This document shows, piece by piece, positions 5,947-14,359 of a DNA stretch of 28,273 nucleotides (positions are counted from its first letter, which is position 1; each line of letters opens with the position of its first letter). The position numbers were made by a program, and so were the translations under genes. The stretch spans positions 1-28,273 of the IMG/VR virus record IMGVR_UViG_3300031839_001100; one strand, given 5' to 3'. The notes under the pieces are model-generated. The model saw only the letters and a program-made list of their open reading frames with translations. It had not been told where the DNA came from and did no database searches. Origin of the DNA: a virus.

Positions 5947-7077
5947 ATGAATCTCTACGACGCCGTGCAAGCGACCGGCGTGCGGCGCACTGCGGACGGC
6001 TATCTGGTGGCCGATGTCCGGGTGGCGCGCACCGGCATTCAGGAATACCTCGGTTCGGAGGTCGGACGGCCGGATCTGGCGTTCGTCCGCGTATACCGGC
6101 CGGAGGCTGAGGTGTTCAGCAAGGACGCGATGCACAGCTACGCGCACCGTCCGATGACCAACAACCACCCCGGCTCACCGGTCACAGCCGAGAACTGGAA
6201 GGACGTCGCCATCGGACAGACCGGCGACGAGGTTATCCGCGACGGCGAGTTCGTCCGCGTGCCCCTGGTGCTGATGGATGCGGCGGCGATCAAGCAGTTC
6301 GAAGACGGCAAGCGCGAACTGTCGATGGGGTACAGCGCCGAGATCGTGTTTCAGGACGGCACAACGCCCGATGGCCAGCACTACGACGCTGTGCAAACGC
6401 AGCTCCGCATGAATCACCTCGCCCTGGTCGACAAGGCCCGGGGCGGGGACAAGCTACGCATCGGGGATGGGCGCACCCCCGGTGAAAAGGATCGCGCCGA
6501 CACCCCTCCCACGGAGAAATCTGAAATGAGTGACACCAAGACCCGGACGATCCTGGTTGACGGACTGTCGGTGGAAACCACCGATGCCGGCGCCCAGGCC
6601 ATCGCCAAGCTGCAGGGCCAGATCAAGGACGCCGACGCGGCGCGCCAGACGCTGGAAGACGCCCATGCCAAAGCCATCGCGGCAAAGGACGCTGACCTCG
6701 CCAAGAAGGACGCCAAGATCGACGAACTCCAGAAGAAGGTGCTGAGCGATGCCGATCTCGACAAGCGCGTGAAGGAGCGCTCGGACCTGATCGCCACGGC
6801 CAAGTTGATTGCCGATGCCGACTACACCGGCAAGAGCGAAGCCGAGATCCGCAAGCTGGCTGTCAGCACAAAGCTTGGCGATTCGGCCATCGCCGACAAG
6901 GCCGAGGCCTACATCGCCGCCCGCTTCGACATCCTGGCCGAAGACGACGCCAAGACCGACCCCGTGCGTTCCGCTCTGATGACCGGCCCCGCCCGGCAGG
7001 CAGTGCAGGACAACGGCTATGCGGCTTCGGTCAACGACCTCGACTACCGCACCCGCAACGCGAAGAAGGAGGCCTAA
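5947..7077 (+). CDS. DUF2213 prohead protease fused to scaffold
   Basis: 376 residues from ATG 5947, chosen because GGAGGA at 5933-5938 is well placed; the frame is open further upstream only under the portal gene. Residues 1-170 match the DUF2213 region (SYAHRPMTNNHP, ELSMGYSAEI, MNHLALVDKARGG), a predicted capsid maturation protease. After a charged linker the rest is a long Ala/Lys/Asp-rich coiled coil (about 200-275) and a tail typical of capsid scaffolds. The protease would remove scaffold during head maturation. An internal start inside the gene (see separate entry) would yield scaffold alone. Catalytic residues cannot be assigned with certainty; the conserved His and Ser in the blocks above are candidates. 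Confidence 0.85.
   Translation: MNLYDAVQATGVRRTADGYLVADVRVARTGIQEYLGSEVGRPDLAFVRVYRPEAEVFSKDAMHSYAHRPMTNNHPGSPVTAENWKDVAIGQTGDEVIRDGEFVRVPLVLMDAAAIKQFEDGKRELSMGYSAEIVFQDGTTPDGQHYDAVQTQLRMNHLALVDKARGGDKLRIGDGRTPGEKDRADTPPTEKSEMSDTKTRTILVDGLSVETTDAGAQAIAKLQGQIKDADAARQTLEDAHAKAIAAKDADLAKKDAKIDELQKKVLSDADLDKRVKERSDLIATAKLIADADYTGKSEAEIRKLAVSTKLGDSAIADKAEAYIAARFDILAEDDAKTDPVRSALMTGPARQAVQDNGYAASVNDLDYRTRNAKKEA
6526..7077 (+). CDS. nested scaffold protein from internal start
   Basis: An in-frame ATG at 6526 (Met194 of the protease-scaffold) is preceded by ACGGAG (6511-6516), ten bases upstream of the ATG. The linker before it is Pro/Thr-rich and the coiled coil follows directly. Translation from here gives a 183-residue scaffold lacking the protease domain, the same economy as lambda C/Nu3. 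The site is seen in the sequence; its use is inferred. Confidence 0.5.
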   Translation: MSDTKTRTILVDGLSVETTDAGAQAIAKLQGQIKDADAARQTLEDAHAKAIAAKDADLAKKDAKIDELQKKVLSDADLDKRVKERSDLIATAKLIADADYTGKSEAEIRKLAVSTKLGDSAIADKAEAYIAARFDILAEDDAKTDPVRSALMTGPARQAVQDNGYAASVNDLDYRTRNAKKEA

Positions 7078-7080
7078 GCC

Positions 7081-7518
7081 ATGGCACTTCAGACGACCTA
7101 CAACGAAACGCTGAGCGCGGCTGTTGCCGGCGCCCAGGCCACCGAGATCCCGGCGACCGTACTGTCCCGCACCGTGGAAACGGCGGCGGGCATCGGCTTT
7201 GGCATTGCTGTGGAGCAGGGCGCCCAGGACAAGGGCTGCGCGCTCTTCGACGGGGGCACGGTTCTCGGCATCACCCTGCTGGACCGCGGCGCCACCGGCG
7301 AAGACAAGTATGTGCAGTACGAGTCCGCCCGCGTCATGACCAAGGGTGACATCTGGGTGCTATGCACCACCGGCTGTTCCGCCGGCGACCCGGTGTACGT
7401 GCGCCCGTCAAACAACACCTTCCAGAACTCGTCCGCGAATTCCGGCGTTCAGATTGCCAATGCCCGCTGGGAGACCAGCGCCGGTGCCGGCGCTCTCGCC
7501 GTCGTCCGCCTGGCGTAA
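7081..7518 (+). CDS. capsid cement / decoration protein
   Basis: 145 residues, beginning three bases after the scaffold stop, with GGAGG (about 7066-7070) as a strong ribosome site. The pattern is that of the phage structural-cement family near DUF2190: an Ala/Thr-rich start, GIAVEQGAQDKGC, VLGITLLDRGA, Y.SARVMTKGDIWVL, and CSAGDPVYVRPSNNTF. It is beta-rich with no signal peptide. These proteins sit on the outside of the expanded capsid and stabilise it. Position directly before the major capsid gene agrees. Confidence 0.82.
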   Translation: MALQTTYNETLSAAVAGAQATEIPATVLSRTVETAAGIGFGIAVEQGAQDKGCALFDGGTVLGITLLDRGATGEDKYVQYESARVMTKGDIWVLCTTGCSAGDPVYVRPSNNTFQNSSANSGVQIANARWETSAGAGALAVVRLA

Positions 7519-7530
7519 GGAGACCACACC

Positions 7531-8463
7531 ATGAGTCAGCAAATCCTCGACGCACAGGACGCATACGCCTTCGCGATCAAGCAGGCCAGTATCATCGAGC
7601 CGACCGTTTATGCGACCCGCTACCCCGACATCCAGTACCGCGATCTGGTACCGGTGGATACCACGGGCAGCGAGTTCGCCACCTCGGTCACCTATTTCTC
7701 GTCCGACCACTACGGCAAGGCCGGATGGGTGAACGGCAACTCGGATGACATCCCGAAGGCCGGCTCCACCCGCGCCAAGCACGAAACCGCGGTGCACACC
7801 GCCGGGATCGGTTACGGCTGGGGCTGGGAAGAGCTCGGTCGCGCGCAGATGCTTGGGGTGAACCTCCCGGCTGAAGACGCCATGGCCGCCCGCCGCGCTG
7901 CCGAAGAGATGGTCGATCGCGTTACGCTGTCCGGTGACGCCGAGAAGAACTTCGAAGGCCTGTTCAACAACAGCGCGGTGACCGCCGCGGCTGCCACGAA
8001 CGGCGACTGGAGCAGCCTCAGCACCACCGGCCCGCAGATCGCTCAGGACATCAATAACGCGATCCTGAACATCTTCAACGGCACCAACACGGTGTCGATC
8101 GCGGACCGGCTGTTGCTGCCGTATTCGAAGTTCCACGTCATCTCGACCCGGCAGTTCTCGTCGGCCTCCGATCTGACCATCCTGGAATGGATCCGCCGAA
8201 ACAACGTCTACACGGCACAGACCGGGCAGCCGCTGATGATCCGTGGCCTTCGCGGTCTCGACACCGCCGGCGTGTCCGGCACGGCGCGGATGATCAGCTA
8301 CCGGTACGACCCCAACGTGCTGAAGCTGCACATGCCCATGCCGCACCGGTTCCTGCCGGTTTGGCAGGCAGGCCCGACGCGCTGGGATGTTCCGGGCCTG
8401 ATGCGCCTGGGCGGACTCGATATCCGCCTGCCGAAGGAAGTCGTCTACGTCGACGGCATCTGA
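7531..8463 (+). CDS. major capsid protein (DUF2184 / encapsulin-like fold)
   Basis: 310 residues. The N-terminal arm has LVPVDTTGSEFATSVTYFSSDHYGKAGW, followed by GIGYGWGWEELGRAQMLG, AARRAAEEMVDRVTLSGD, and later ADRLLLPYSKFHVISTRQF, together a DUF2184-type HK97-fold capsid protein. Length is close to the family norm. A TAAGGAG ribosome site precedes ATG 7531. It is followed directly by a strong hairpin (8469-8501). It forms the icosahedral shell with scaffold and cement. Confidence 0.92.
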   Translation: MSQQILDAQDAYAFAIKQASIIEPTVYATRYPDIQYRDLVPVDTTGSEFATSVTYFSSDHYGKAGWVNGNSDDIPKAGSTRAKHETAVHTAGIGYGWGWEELGRAQMLGVNLPAEDAMAARRAAEEMVDRVTLSGDAEKNFEGLFNNSAVTAAAATNGDWSSLSTTGPQIAQDINNAILNIFNGTNTVSIADRLLLPYSKFHVISTRQFSSASDLTILEWIRRNNVYTAQTGQPLMIRGLRGLDTAGVSGTARMISYRYDPNVLKLHMPMPHRFLPVWQAGPTRWDVPGLMRLGGLDIRLPKEVVYVDGI

Positions 8464-8468
8464 GCCAC

Positions 8469-8501
8469 TGGGGGCGGACTGGATCACCGCCCCCACCTTT
8501 T
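8469..8501 (+). terminator. strong hairpin after the major capsid gene
   Basis: TGGGGGCGG (8469-8477) pairs perfectly with CCGCCCCCA (8487-8495) over nine bases and is followed by CCTTTT. It lies six bases after the capsid stop codon and 13 before the next ATG. It likely acts as partial terminator and mRNA 3'-end stabiliser for the most abundant virion protein. Confidence 0.7.
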
Positions 8502-8513
8502 GAGGATCACCCC

Positions 8514-8867
8514 ATGATTGAACTGAAGAACACCTCGCGCAGCCCACTGGGCCTGCCCAACGGCCGCCTGCTGGAGCCGCGCGCAGTCATCTCGCTACGC
8601 CCTGCGGAATGGGATGCCATGAAGGACAACAAGATTGTTGTGGCCTGGCAGAAGAACGGGATGCTGGCCTCCAGCGTGCCGCCCGCAACGTCGCCGGTGA
8701 AGCCGCCGGCCGACAACGAAAAAGCCGAAGTGCTGGCAAAGCTGGAAGCCCTCGGCATCAAGAAGGACAAGCGAACCTCGCTCGAGAATCTGCAGAAGGC
8801 GCTCGCCGAAGCTGAGGCCGCCGCTGACGAGTCCGAAAAGGATTCCGGCGAGGATGAGCAGGACTGA
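8514..8867 (+). CDS. head-associated protein with C-terminal HeH/LEM-like domain
   Basis: 117 residues from ATG 8514 with TGAGGA (8501-8506) upstream. The N-terminal half is a small beta-rich region (NTSRSPLGLPNGRLLEPRAV). After a Pro-rich linker, residues about 70-100 (EVLAKLEALGIKKDKRTSLENLQKALAEA in pattern) look like a HeH/LEM helix-extended-loop-helix, often found in small phage head or neck proteins. The C-terminus is strongly acidic. Function is unknown; a head-completion or DNA/capsid-contact role is suggested only by position after the capsid gene. Confidence 0.65.
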   Translation: MIELKNTSRSPLGLPNGRLLEPRAVISLRPAEWDAMKDNKIVVAWQKNGMLASSVPPATSPVKPPADNEKAEVLAKLEALGIKKDKRTSLENLQKALAEAEAAADESEKDSGEDEQD

Positions 8868-8870
8868 TCC

Positions 8871-9392
8871 GTGGCCGACTTCTACGGCACCATCGAGGGC
8901 GCAGACACCTACCACGAAGACCGCGGCAACGCGGCATGGACGGGCGCCGATGCCGTGAAGACGGCGGCATTGGTCCGGGCGTCCGCCTACATCGATGGGC
9001 GGTACCGCTGGCGGCTGAAGTCTGGCCGCTGGCAGTCCATGTTCCGTGGCATGCGCGCTGCGGGCCGGGACCAGGCCCTGGAGTGGCCGCGTACCGGTGC
9101 TACCGATTACGAGGGCAACGAACTGCCTGACGACGAGGTGCCCGACGAGGTGATGCAGGCCACCTATGAGGCGGCACTCCGGGAACTGGTATCGCCTGGC
9201 AGTCTGAGCCCGGACTACACCGCAGCCGATCAGGTGACCAAAGAGAAGGTCGGCCCCATTGAGGTGCAGTACGCGGAAGCCAAGGCCGGCGACAACAGCC
9301 TGCCCAACCGGCCGGTGATTCCAACGATTGACGAGATCATCGCGCCGGTTGTGTTTCGGCCGTATGAGTTCCCGGCCGTGAGGGTGGTGTGA
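8871..9392 (+). CDS. DnaT-like head-tail connector protein
   Basis: 173 residues from GTG 8871, four bases after the previous stop. Features are YGTIEGADTYHEDRG, AALVRASAYIDGRYRWR, LEWPRTGATDY and DEVMQATYEAALREL, the set seen in phage proteins annotated as DnaT-like. Despite that name, their place beside capsid genes fits the helical adaptor (head-completion) family that docks on the portal. The stop overlaps the next ATG. GTG is taken because no ATG lies near the conserved N-terminus. Confidence 0.75.
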   Translation: MADFYGTIEGADTYHEDRGNAAWTGADAVKTAALVRASAYIDGRYRWRLKSGRWQSMFRGMRAAGRDQALEWPRTGATDYEGNELPDDEVPDEVMQATYEAALRELVSPGSLSPDYTAADQVTKEKVGPIEVQYAEAKAGDNSLPNRPVIPTIDEIIAPVVFRPYEFPAVRVV

Positions 9393-9745
9393 TGGTCGCC
9401 GCGCTCTACACCCGGCTCGAAGCCACCGCAAAGCGGCTGATTGCCAAGTACGGCAAGGCAGCAGTGTTGGTGCGTGAGACCAAGACAGGCCCCGCGCACG
9501 ATCCATCTGTCGTTGAGACGCCGTATTCCTGCATGGTCGCGGATATCGGCTACAGCATCACCGACCGTGACGCCTCGCTGGTTCAGGTCGGCGACAAAGT
9601 AGGGCTGATGTCGACAGCTGTCGAGGTGACACCGGAAAAGGGCGACAAGCTGCAGATCGATGGCGGGACGTATTCGTTCGTCGATCTGAAGCCGCTCAAC
9701 CCTGGCGGGCTGGTGCTGCTCTACGAGTACCACGCGAGAAAGTAG
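9392..9745 (+). CDS. probable head-closure / neck protein
   Basis: 117 residues from ATG 9392, which shares its A with the preceding stop; GTG 9389 is an alternative. Predicted as helix at the start (LYTRLEATAKRLIAKYG) followed by beta-strands ending VLLYEYHARK. This size, layout and position (after the DnaT-like adaptor, before the F-like gene) are those of phage head-closure or stopper proteins. I do not recognise a specific signature, so the call is from context. Confidence 0.55.
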   Translation: MVAALYTRLEATAKRLIAKYGKAAVLVRETKTGPAHDPSVVETPYSCMVADIGYSITDRDASLVQVGDKVGLMSTAVEVTPEKGDKLQIDGGTYSFVDLKPLNPGGLVLLYEYHARK

Positions 9746-10803
9746 TGGCCGCCACCCCGCGGGACGTGCTCCAGGAGATGGACCGGCTGGAGCCGCTGAT
9801 TGCAGCCGCCTTTCTCGCCGAGATCCGCACCATTGTGGGCGATGCCCGCGTGAGCGAGTTGGAGGAACTGATCCGGCGCGGTAGCGTCGCCGAGATTGCG
9901 GCAGCGTTGGGTATCAGCGCCTCTGCCCTGGTGGGGCTGCAAGAGGCTGTGCGGTCCACCTATCTGCGCGGCGGCCAGTTTGAGGCGAAGGCTATGCCGG
10001 TGCTGCGCCGCCCCAACGGGGCACGGCTGCGGCTGAACTTCGACATTCGCTCGGTGAGGGCGGAGAACTGGCTGCGCGCCCATTCCAGCCAGATGGTGGT
10101 TGAGCTGCAGGCAGGTCAGTTGGAGGTCATCCAGCAGGCGCTGTCGGAAGGCGCTCGGGCAGGGTGGAACCCGCGGCGCACTGCGCTGGAACTGGTGGGG
10201 CGCGTGAGCCCCCAGACAGGCCGGCGGACTGGTGGCCTGATCGGCCTTTCGAGCCAGCAGTCCGAATGGGTGCTGACGGCTCGCGAACAGCTGCTCAGCG
10301 GCGACCCCGCCAAGATGCGGCGCTATCTGTTGCGACAGCGACGCGACCGACGCTTTGACGGCATCGTGAACCGAGCCATCGCCGCCGGCAGGCCGGTTGC
10401 GGTGAAGGACGTTGACCGGATTGCCGGCCGCTACGCGGATCGTCTGTTGAAGCTGCGAGGCGACAACATCGCCCGCACCGAAACGTTGGCCGCCTTCAAC
10501 GAGGCGCGGGATGAGACCTACCGGCAGGCCATCGATATGGGTCTGAACCCGGAGAACGTCACCAAGGGCTGGAACACCATCAACGATGGCCGGCAGCGGC
10601 ACACGCACGGGGCCATGCACAAGCAGCGCAAGCGATTCGACGAGCCGTTCGTTTCTCCATCAGGGGCACGCCTCATGCACCCGGGCGATACCAGCCTCGG
10701 CGCAGGCGCCTCCGAGATCGTGAATTGCCGGTGCGTGCACACCATGAAGATCGACCATCTTGCGGAGGCGATGAATGGCCCGAACGTTCTCGGCATCCGT
10801 TGA
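9745..10803 (+). CDS. head morphogenesis protein (Mu F / SPP1 gp7-like)
   Basis: 352 residues from GTG 9745, overlapping the preceding TAG by one base. The C-terminal region has the family hallmarks: NIARTETLAAFNEARDE, W.TINDGRQRHTHGAMH, then HPGD and a final NCRCVHTM with a Cys pair. The N-terminal half is helical. These minor head proteins enter the capsid with the portal and help assembly or ejection. Its place after the completion genes rather than next to the portal is slightly unusual. The last 29 nt overlap the next gene. Confidence 0.85.
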   Translation: MAATPRDVLQEMDRLEPLIAAAFLAEIRTIVGDARVSELEELIRRGSVAEIAAALGISASALVGLQEAVRSTYLRGGQFEAKAMPVLRRPNGARLRLNFDIRSVRAENWLRAHSSQMVVELQAGQLEVIQQALSEGARAGWNPRRTALELVGRVSPQTGRRTGGLIGLSSQQSEWVLTAREQLLSGDPAKMRRYLLRQRRDRRFDGIVNRAIAAGRPVAVKDVDRIAGRYADRLLKLRGDNIARTETLAAFNEARDETYRQAIDMGLNPENVTKGWNTINDGRQRHTHGAMHKQRKRFDEPFVSPSGARLMHPGDTSLGAGASEIVNCRCVHTMKIDHLAEAMNGPNVLGIR

Positions 10804-11194
10804 CGCGTTCGTCCGCAAGTCGAAGCGGCGCACGACAGCCGTGTTCCGCGAGAGTGTGCAGCGGCTCGGAGAAGAGGCCCAGACCCTCCGGGTGGAGGGG
10901 GGCAACATGCCCTACGACACAGGTTTCCTGCGTGCCAGCTACATGGTCTCGCTGGACGGTGTGCCCTTTGGTGACGGGGTGAATCCCGACCGCAAGGGCC
11001 AGTACCCGTACAACCCCGCTCCCATAGAGCTGGTGATCGCCACAGCGCAGTACGGCGACGTCCTCTGGGGCGGGTGGGTCGCTGTGTATGCCAAGTACAT
11101 GGAGCACCGCTACGGCTATCTCCGCAGCGCGGTTCAGAACTGGCAGTCAATCGTTGATGGGGTGGTGACCGAAATGAAAGTGAGGTTCCCGTGA
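10775..11194 (+). CDS. HK97 gp10-like neck / tail-completion protein
   Basis: 139 residues. The MPYDTGFLRASY segment, a central P.ELVIATAQYGDVL, and VYAKYMEHRYGYLRSAVQNWQSIV are typical of HK97 gp10-like proteins acting at the head-tail joint. The start overlaps the F-like gene by 29 nt, and its end overlaps the next GTG (GTGA). A soluble basic protein with no signal peptide. Confidence 0.8.
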   Translation: MARTFSASVDAFVRKSKRRTTAVFRESVQRLGEEAQTLRVEGGNMPYDTGFLRASYMVSLDGVPFGDGVNPDRKGQYPYNPAPIELVIATAQYGDVLWGGWVAVYAKYMEHRYGYLRSAVQNWQSIVDGVVTEMKVRFP

Positions 11195-11607
11195 ACGATG
11201 CCGACATCTGGAATGCCTTCAGCCTGGCTGTCGAGGCATTCGCGAACTCACAGTCACCGGCTGTTCCGCTGATCGCTCAAGGCGTTGGGGGCGAGCCGCC
11301 GAGTGAGGGCCTGTGGATCGAGACCAAGTTTTTCCCCAACAAGTCGGAGAACTACGGTCTGGCAGCGAGAGGCCCGACGATCCTCAAGGGGTTCTGTCAG
11401 GTCTCCATCGGCTGTCGGCCGGGCGTTGGGGTGATGGACAGCTACGAAATGGCCGACCTGGTGTCGGCTTCGTTCAAGAAGGGCACCGTTCTGGGGCCGG
11501 CAAGAGTTGAGGTGGAACCTTGGAACTCGTCCCCGCTGGAGGAACCGGACCGCGTCTATGTGGCCATCACCATCCGGTATCGAGCCAGCGTGACGAGAGA
11601 CGACTGA
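11191..11607 (+). CDS. tail terminator / completion protein (DUF4128-like)
   Basis: 138 residues from GTG 11191. It begins with a helix (IWNAFSLAVEAFANSQ), then IETKFFPNKSENYGLA, a QVSIGCRPGVGV strand, and VEVEPWNSSPLEEPDRVYVAITIRYRA at the C-terminus, as in DUF4128-type tail terminators. It caps the tail tube and joins it to the neck. In related phages the tail-tube gene usually follows directly; here 3.4 kb of glycosyltransferase-like genes intervene. Confidence 0.78.
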   Translation: MNDADIWNAFSLAVEAFANSQSPAVPLIAQGVGGEPPSEGLWIETKFFPNKSENYGLAARGPTILKGFCQVSIGCRPGVGVMDSYEMADLVSASFKKGTVLGPARVEVEPWNSSPLEEPDRVYVAITIRYRASVTRDD

Positions 11608-11612
11608 AGTGG

Positions 11613-12188
11613 GTGATCTGCGCATCGGGGCCATCGATCCTGAATACGGACTTCACCCATCTTCGGCGGTTCCGGTCGTGGAACTTCATGGTCGTGAACA
11701 ACACCTGGGAGTTGCTTCCCTGGGCCGACGTTCTTTATGCCGGCGACCTGCAATGGTGGGACCGATACGGCGCCGCCGCCTCGGCCTTCACTGGGGAGAA
11801 GTGGACGCGCGAGGAACTGGCTGCCGCCCGGTACCGACTTCGGCAGGTGAGGCCACGCAAGGGCAGGGGCCTTTGCACTGAGCCCGGGGTGGTCCACACC
11901 GGAGGCAACAGCGGATACCAGGCTATCAACCTGGCGTACCACCTCGGCGCCCGGCGGATTGTTCTGCTCGGCTTCGACATGCACCGGCAGCGCGGCGGGC
12001 ACTGGCACGGCGAGCACGTCGGCATGCTGAGCGCCCCTGATTCGCACATCCGGGTTTGGATCCGCCACTTCCGGCAGCTCGCCAGAGACCTTCGGCGCGC
12101 TGGCGTCGTCGTCACCAACTGCACACCAGGGAGCGCGCTCACGCACTTCCCGTGTGCTCCACTGATGGAGGCATTGCGATGCTCGTAG
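11613..12188 (+). CDS. GFDM-family Rossmann-like protein, putative glycosyltransferase
   Basis: 191 residues from GTG 11613; a CTG at 11604 giving an MKWVICASGPS start is the alternative. The order is ICASGPSI near the N-terminus, VVNNTWELLPWADVLYAGD with WW, GGNSGYQAINLAYHLGA, RIVLLGFDM, and HWHGEH. The layout (GPS turn, Asn after strand 2, Asp in YAGD, GNSG helix, LGFDM strand) resembles DUF115/MptE-like and GT42 sialyltransferase-like Rossmann folds. That is inference by pattern, not a confirmed family. It opens the five-gene cassette and overlaps the next gene by 10 nt. The closest relative in the window is the gene at 14359. Confidence 0.65.
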   Translation: MICASGPSILNTDFTHLRRFRSWNFMVVNNTWELLPWADVLYAGDLQWWDRYGAAASAFTGEKWTREELAAARYRLRQVRPRKGRGLCTEPGVVHTGGNSGYQAINLAYHLGARRIVLLGFDMHRQRGGHWHGEHVGMLSAPDSHIRVWIRHFRQLARDLRRAGVVVTNCTPGSALTHFPCAPLMEALRCS

Positions 12189-12883
12189 GCATCACCCGAG
12201 TCCGGGATGAGGCGCTGATCCTGGAGGACACGCTGCAGCACTTCCTGGCCCGCGTGGACCGGGTGCTGCTCTACGACGACTGTTCGACCGACAACAGCGT
12301 CGAGATTGCCCGTTCGTTTGACCGCGTCCAGGTGATTGAGGGTGACGAATGGCGGGTTGACCGCGTAGCCGAGAACACCCGGCACCGGCGAATTCTTCTG
12401 GATGCGGCCGTCGGCGCGGACTGGTGCCTGTGTTTTGATGCCGACGAACGACTGGAGGGCGATCTGCCGGAAATGACCGGCGATGCCTTTGCCTTTCGGC
12501 TGTTCGACGGCTACCTGACACCGGAATGCGCTGATCCGTACCGCGGCGGCGAACTTTCGGAGCTCCGCCGGATGTGGGGCCCCGAGTATCGCGACATCGT
12601 GATGCTGTTCCGGGTGGCTGCTGCACAGTACGACCGGCCCGGCCAACGGGCGCCGACAATCAGGGGCGTTCAGCAGCTCGCCGATGTTCGGGTGCGCCAT
12701 TACGGCAAATGCCTAAGCGTCGAGCACTGGGAGGAAACCTGCCGGTACTACGCCGATAACTTCCCGGCCCGGTTCGCCGAAAAGTGGCGTGATCGCATGG
12801 GAAAGGCCATCCACACTGCCAGCGACTTCGGTCGCCCGCTCGTGGCCTGGGATGGACTGCCGGCAGTGGAGGTGGCGCTGTGA
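12179..12883 (+). CDS. GT2-type (GT-A fold) glycosyltransferase
   Basis: 234 residues from ATG 12179, with GGAGG just upstream. The N-terminal GITRVRDEALILEDTLQHFL and LLYDDCSTDNSVEIA give the nucleotide-binding strands. FDADERL is the DxD-like metal site (about residue 85). These are the marks of Glyco_tranf_2_4-type GT2 enzymes, which move sugars from nucleotide-sugars. The C-terminal half (VRHYGKCLSVEHWEETCRYY) is the probable acceptor region. No membrane segment is present, so it is a soluble cytosolic enzyme. It overlaps its neighbours on both sides, which means coupled translation. Donor and acceptor are unknown. Confidence 0.85.
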   Translation: MLVGITRVRDEALILEDTLQHFLARVDRVLLYDDCSTDNSVEIARSFDRVQVIEGDEWRVDRVAENTRHRRILLDAAVGADWCLCFDADERLEGDLPEMTGDAFAFRLFDGYLTPECADPYRGGELSELRRMWGPEYRDIVMLFRVAAAQYDRPGQRAPTIRGVQQLADVRVRHYGKCLSVEHWEETCRYYADNFPARFAEKWRDRMGKAIHTASDFGRPLVAWDGLPAVEVAL

Positions 12884-13668
12884 AGGTGCTGCTGGCAGGT
12901 AAGTACGTTCCCAACGGTGCACGGCCAATAGGCGGTGTGCAGTCGTGGATCGGCACGGTAGCGGTCGCCATGCGGCGGGCCGGCCATGAGGTGACGGTGT
13001 GGGGGCCGGAGTTCGGCGCGCTGCGTGGGCGGTTCGATGTCGGCGTGATCGCCAACACGATGCACACCGGGTCAGCGCTGGCGCACTGCGAACGAGTAGT
13101 GGTGGTGTCGCACGGGATCATCCCGGATGAGCGCCCCCCGGACGGCGTGCCGGTGGCGTTCACCAGCGAGGGAGTGCGCGCTCACTGGGGTGGTTCCGGA
13201 CCTGTCATCCGGCAGCCGATCGACCTCGAGTTCTGGCGGGATGCCGGGAAGCCGCGGGCCGGGATACTGCGGTACAGCTACCGCGCTGGCCTGCCGTGGC
13301 TGGAGCGGGTCGCACGCGACATGGGCATGGGTTACCAGCACCTGCGCAGCGTGAGCCATGAGCGGGCTCGGGATGCCATGCAATCGGCAGCCTGTGTGCT
13401 GGCGACTGGAAGGGCTGCACTGGAGGCGATGGCCTGCGGCGCGCCGGTGGTGATCATCGACCACCGGGCGGCCTATCAAGGCCCGCTGATGGACGTCGAC
13501 ATCGCCACGGCAATGGAGCGGAACTACAGCGGGCGAGGTGGCGTTCCCCCGAGCCCCAATGGCGTGCGCCGCGCCATCACCCGCGCGATGGAGGAAGGCA
13601 GCCTCCGGGCACACGTTGAACAGCACCACAACGCCGACCGGATAGCAGCCGACCTGCTGCGCCTGTAG
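12880..13668 (+). CDS. GT-B fold (GT4/GT1-like) glycosyltransferase
   Basis: 262 residues from GTG 12880 (overlap GTGA with the previous stop). It begins KVLLAGKYVPNGARPIGGVQSW, the Gly-rich acceptor loop of GT4 enzymes. In the C-terminal half VLATGRAALEAMACGAPVVII is the donor-site motif (E..ACG.PVV). At 262 residues it is shorter than typical GT4 proteins (350-400), so loops or the linker are reduced. No signal peptide or membrane helix is seen. It belongs to the same coupled run as the GT2 gene before it and the GT-A gene after it. Confidence 0.82.
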   Translation: MKVLLAGKYVPNGARPIGGVQSWIGTVAVAMRRAGHEVTVWGPEFGALRGRFDVGVIANTMHTGSALAHCERVVVVSHGIIPDERPPDGVPVAFTSEGVRAHWGGSGPVIRQPIDLEFWRDAGKPRAGILRYSYRAGLPWLERVARDMGMGYQHLRSVSHERARDAMQSAACVLATGRAALEAMACGAPVVIIDHRAAYQGPLMDVDIATAMERNYSGRGGVPPSPNGVRRAITRAMEEGSLRAHVEQHHNADRIAADLLRL

Positions 13669-13675
13669 GAGACCC

Positions 13676-14359
13676 ATGATCTACATCATCACCCCGACCG
13701 GAGGCCGGGAGGAAGGCCTGCGCCTGCTCGCCGGATACCTGAACGCACAAACCTACGCCGGCCCGATCACCTGGGTGGTGGTCGATGACTGCGATCCCGT
13801 CACCGAGATTCCGCCCATGCGGCCGGGGATCGCGGTGGTGAGCGTGGTCCCGGACTGGACATGGAAGCCCGGCGACAACACCCAGTCGCGGTGCATGGCT
13901 GAGGCGCTGGCCCATTGCCAGGACGATGCTGTCGTGGTGGTGATGGAGGACGACGACGCTTACCTGCCGGGGCACATCGAGAACGTTGTGGGGGCGCTGG
14001 GTTCCGCCAACCTGGTGGGTGAGCGGGTCAGCACCTACTACAACGTGGCAACTCGCCGCTGGCGGCTGCTGCCAGGCCGGTACCACGCCAGCCTTTGTTC
14101 GGTGGCCTGCAAGGGCTCTGCACTGGCGATGCTCCGCGAGATCTGCGCCGTCGGCAGCCGGACCATCGACATGGACCTGTGGAAGCGGTACCGCGGCCCG
14201 TCGAAGCTGCTGGAGACCCGCAATGTGGTCGGCATAAAGGGGTTGCCCGGCCGGGCCGGCATCGGCGTCGGGCACCGGCAGACATTTGGTGACCCGGACC
14301 CCGAAGGCGCTGTGCTGAAGAAGCTGCTGGGGCCGATGGCTGATCAATACCTGGGGTGA
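13676..14359 (+). CDS. GT-A fold glycosyltransferase, second GT2-like
   Basis: 227 residues, with TAGGAG (13667-13672) as ribosome site. YIITPTGGREEGLRLLAGYL and WVVVDDCDP give the GT-A nucleotide-binding half. VVVVMEDDDAYLPGHI holds the acidic metal-binding motif. Later come a Ser/Cys/Ala-rich strand, IDMDLWKRY (a candidate catalytic Asp region) and GLPGRAGIGVGH. No membrane segments. It differs clearly from the GT2 gene at 12179, so the cassette has two independent GT-A enzymes. The stop overlaps the next ATG. Confidence 0.8.
   Translation: MIYIITPTGGREEGLRLLAGYLNAQTYAGPITWVVVDDCDPVTEIPPMRPGIAVVSVVPDWTWKPGDNTQSRCMAEALAHCQDDAVVVVMEDDDAYLPGHIENVVGALGSANLVGERVSTYYNVATRRWRLLPGRYHASLCSVACKGSALAMLREICAVGSRTIDMDLWKRYRGPSKLLETRNVVGIKGLPGRAGIGVGHRQTFGDPDPEGAVLKKLLGPMADQYLG

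Noticed and set aside
7408-8547. Minus-strand open frame (379 codons) opposite the capsid gene
   Set aside because: Antisense shadow of the major capsid gene, compositionally odd and without recognisable domains.
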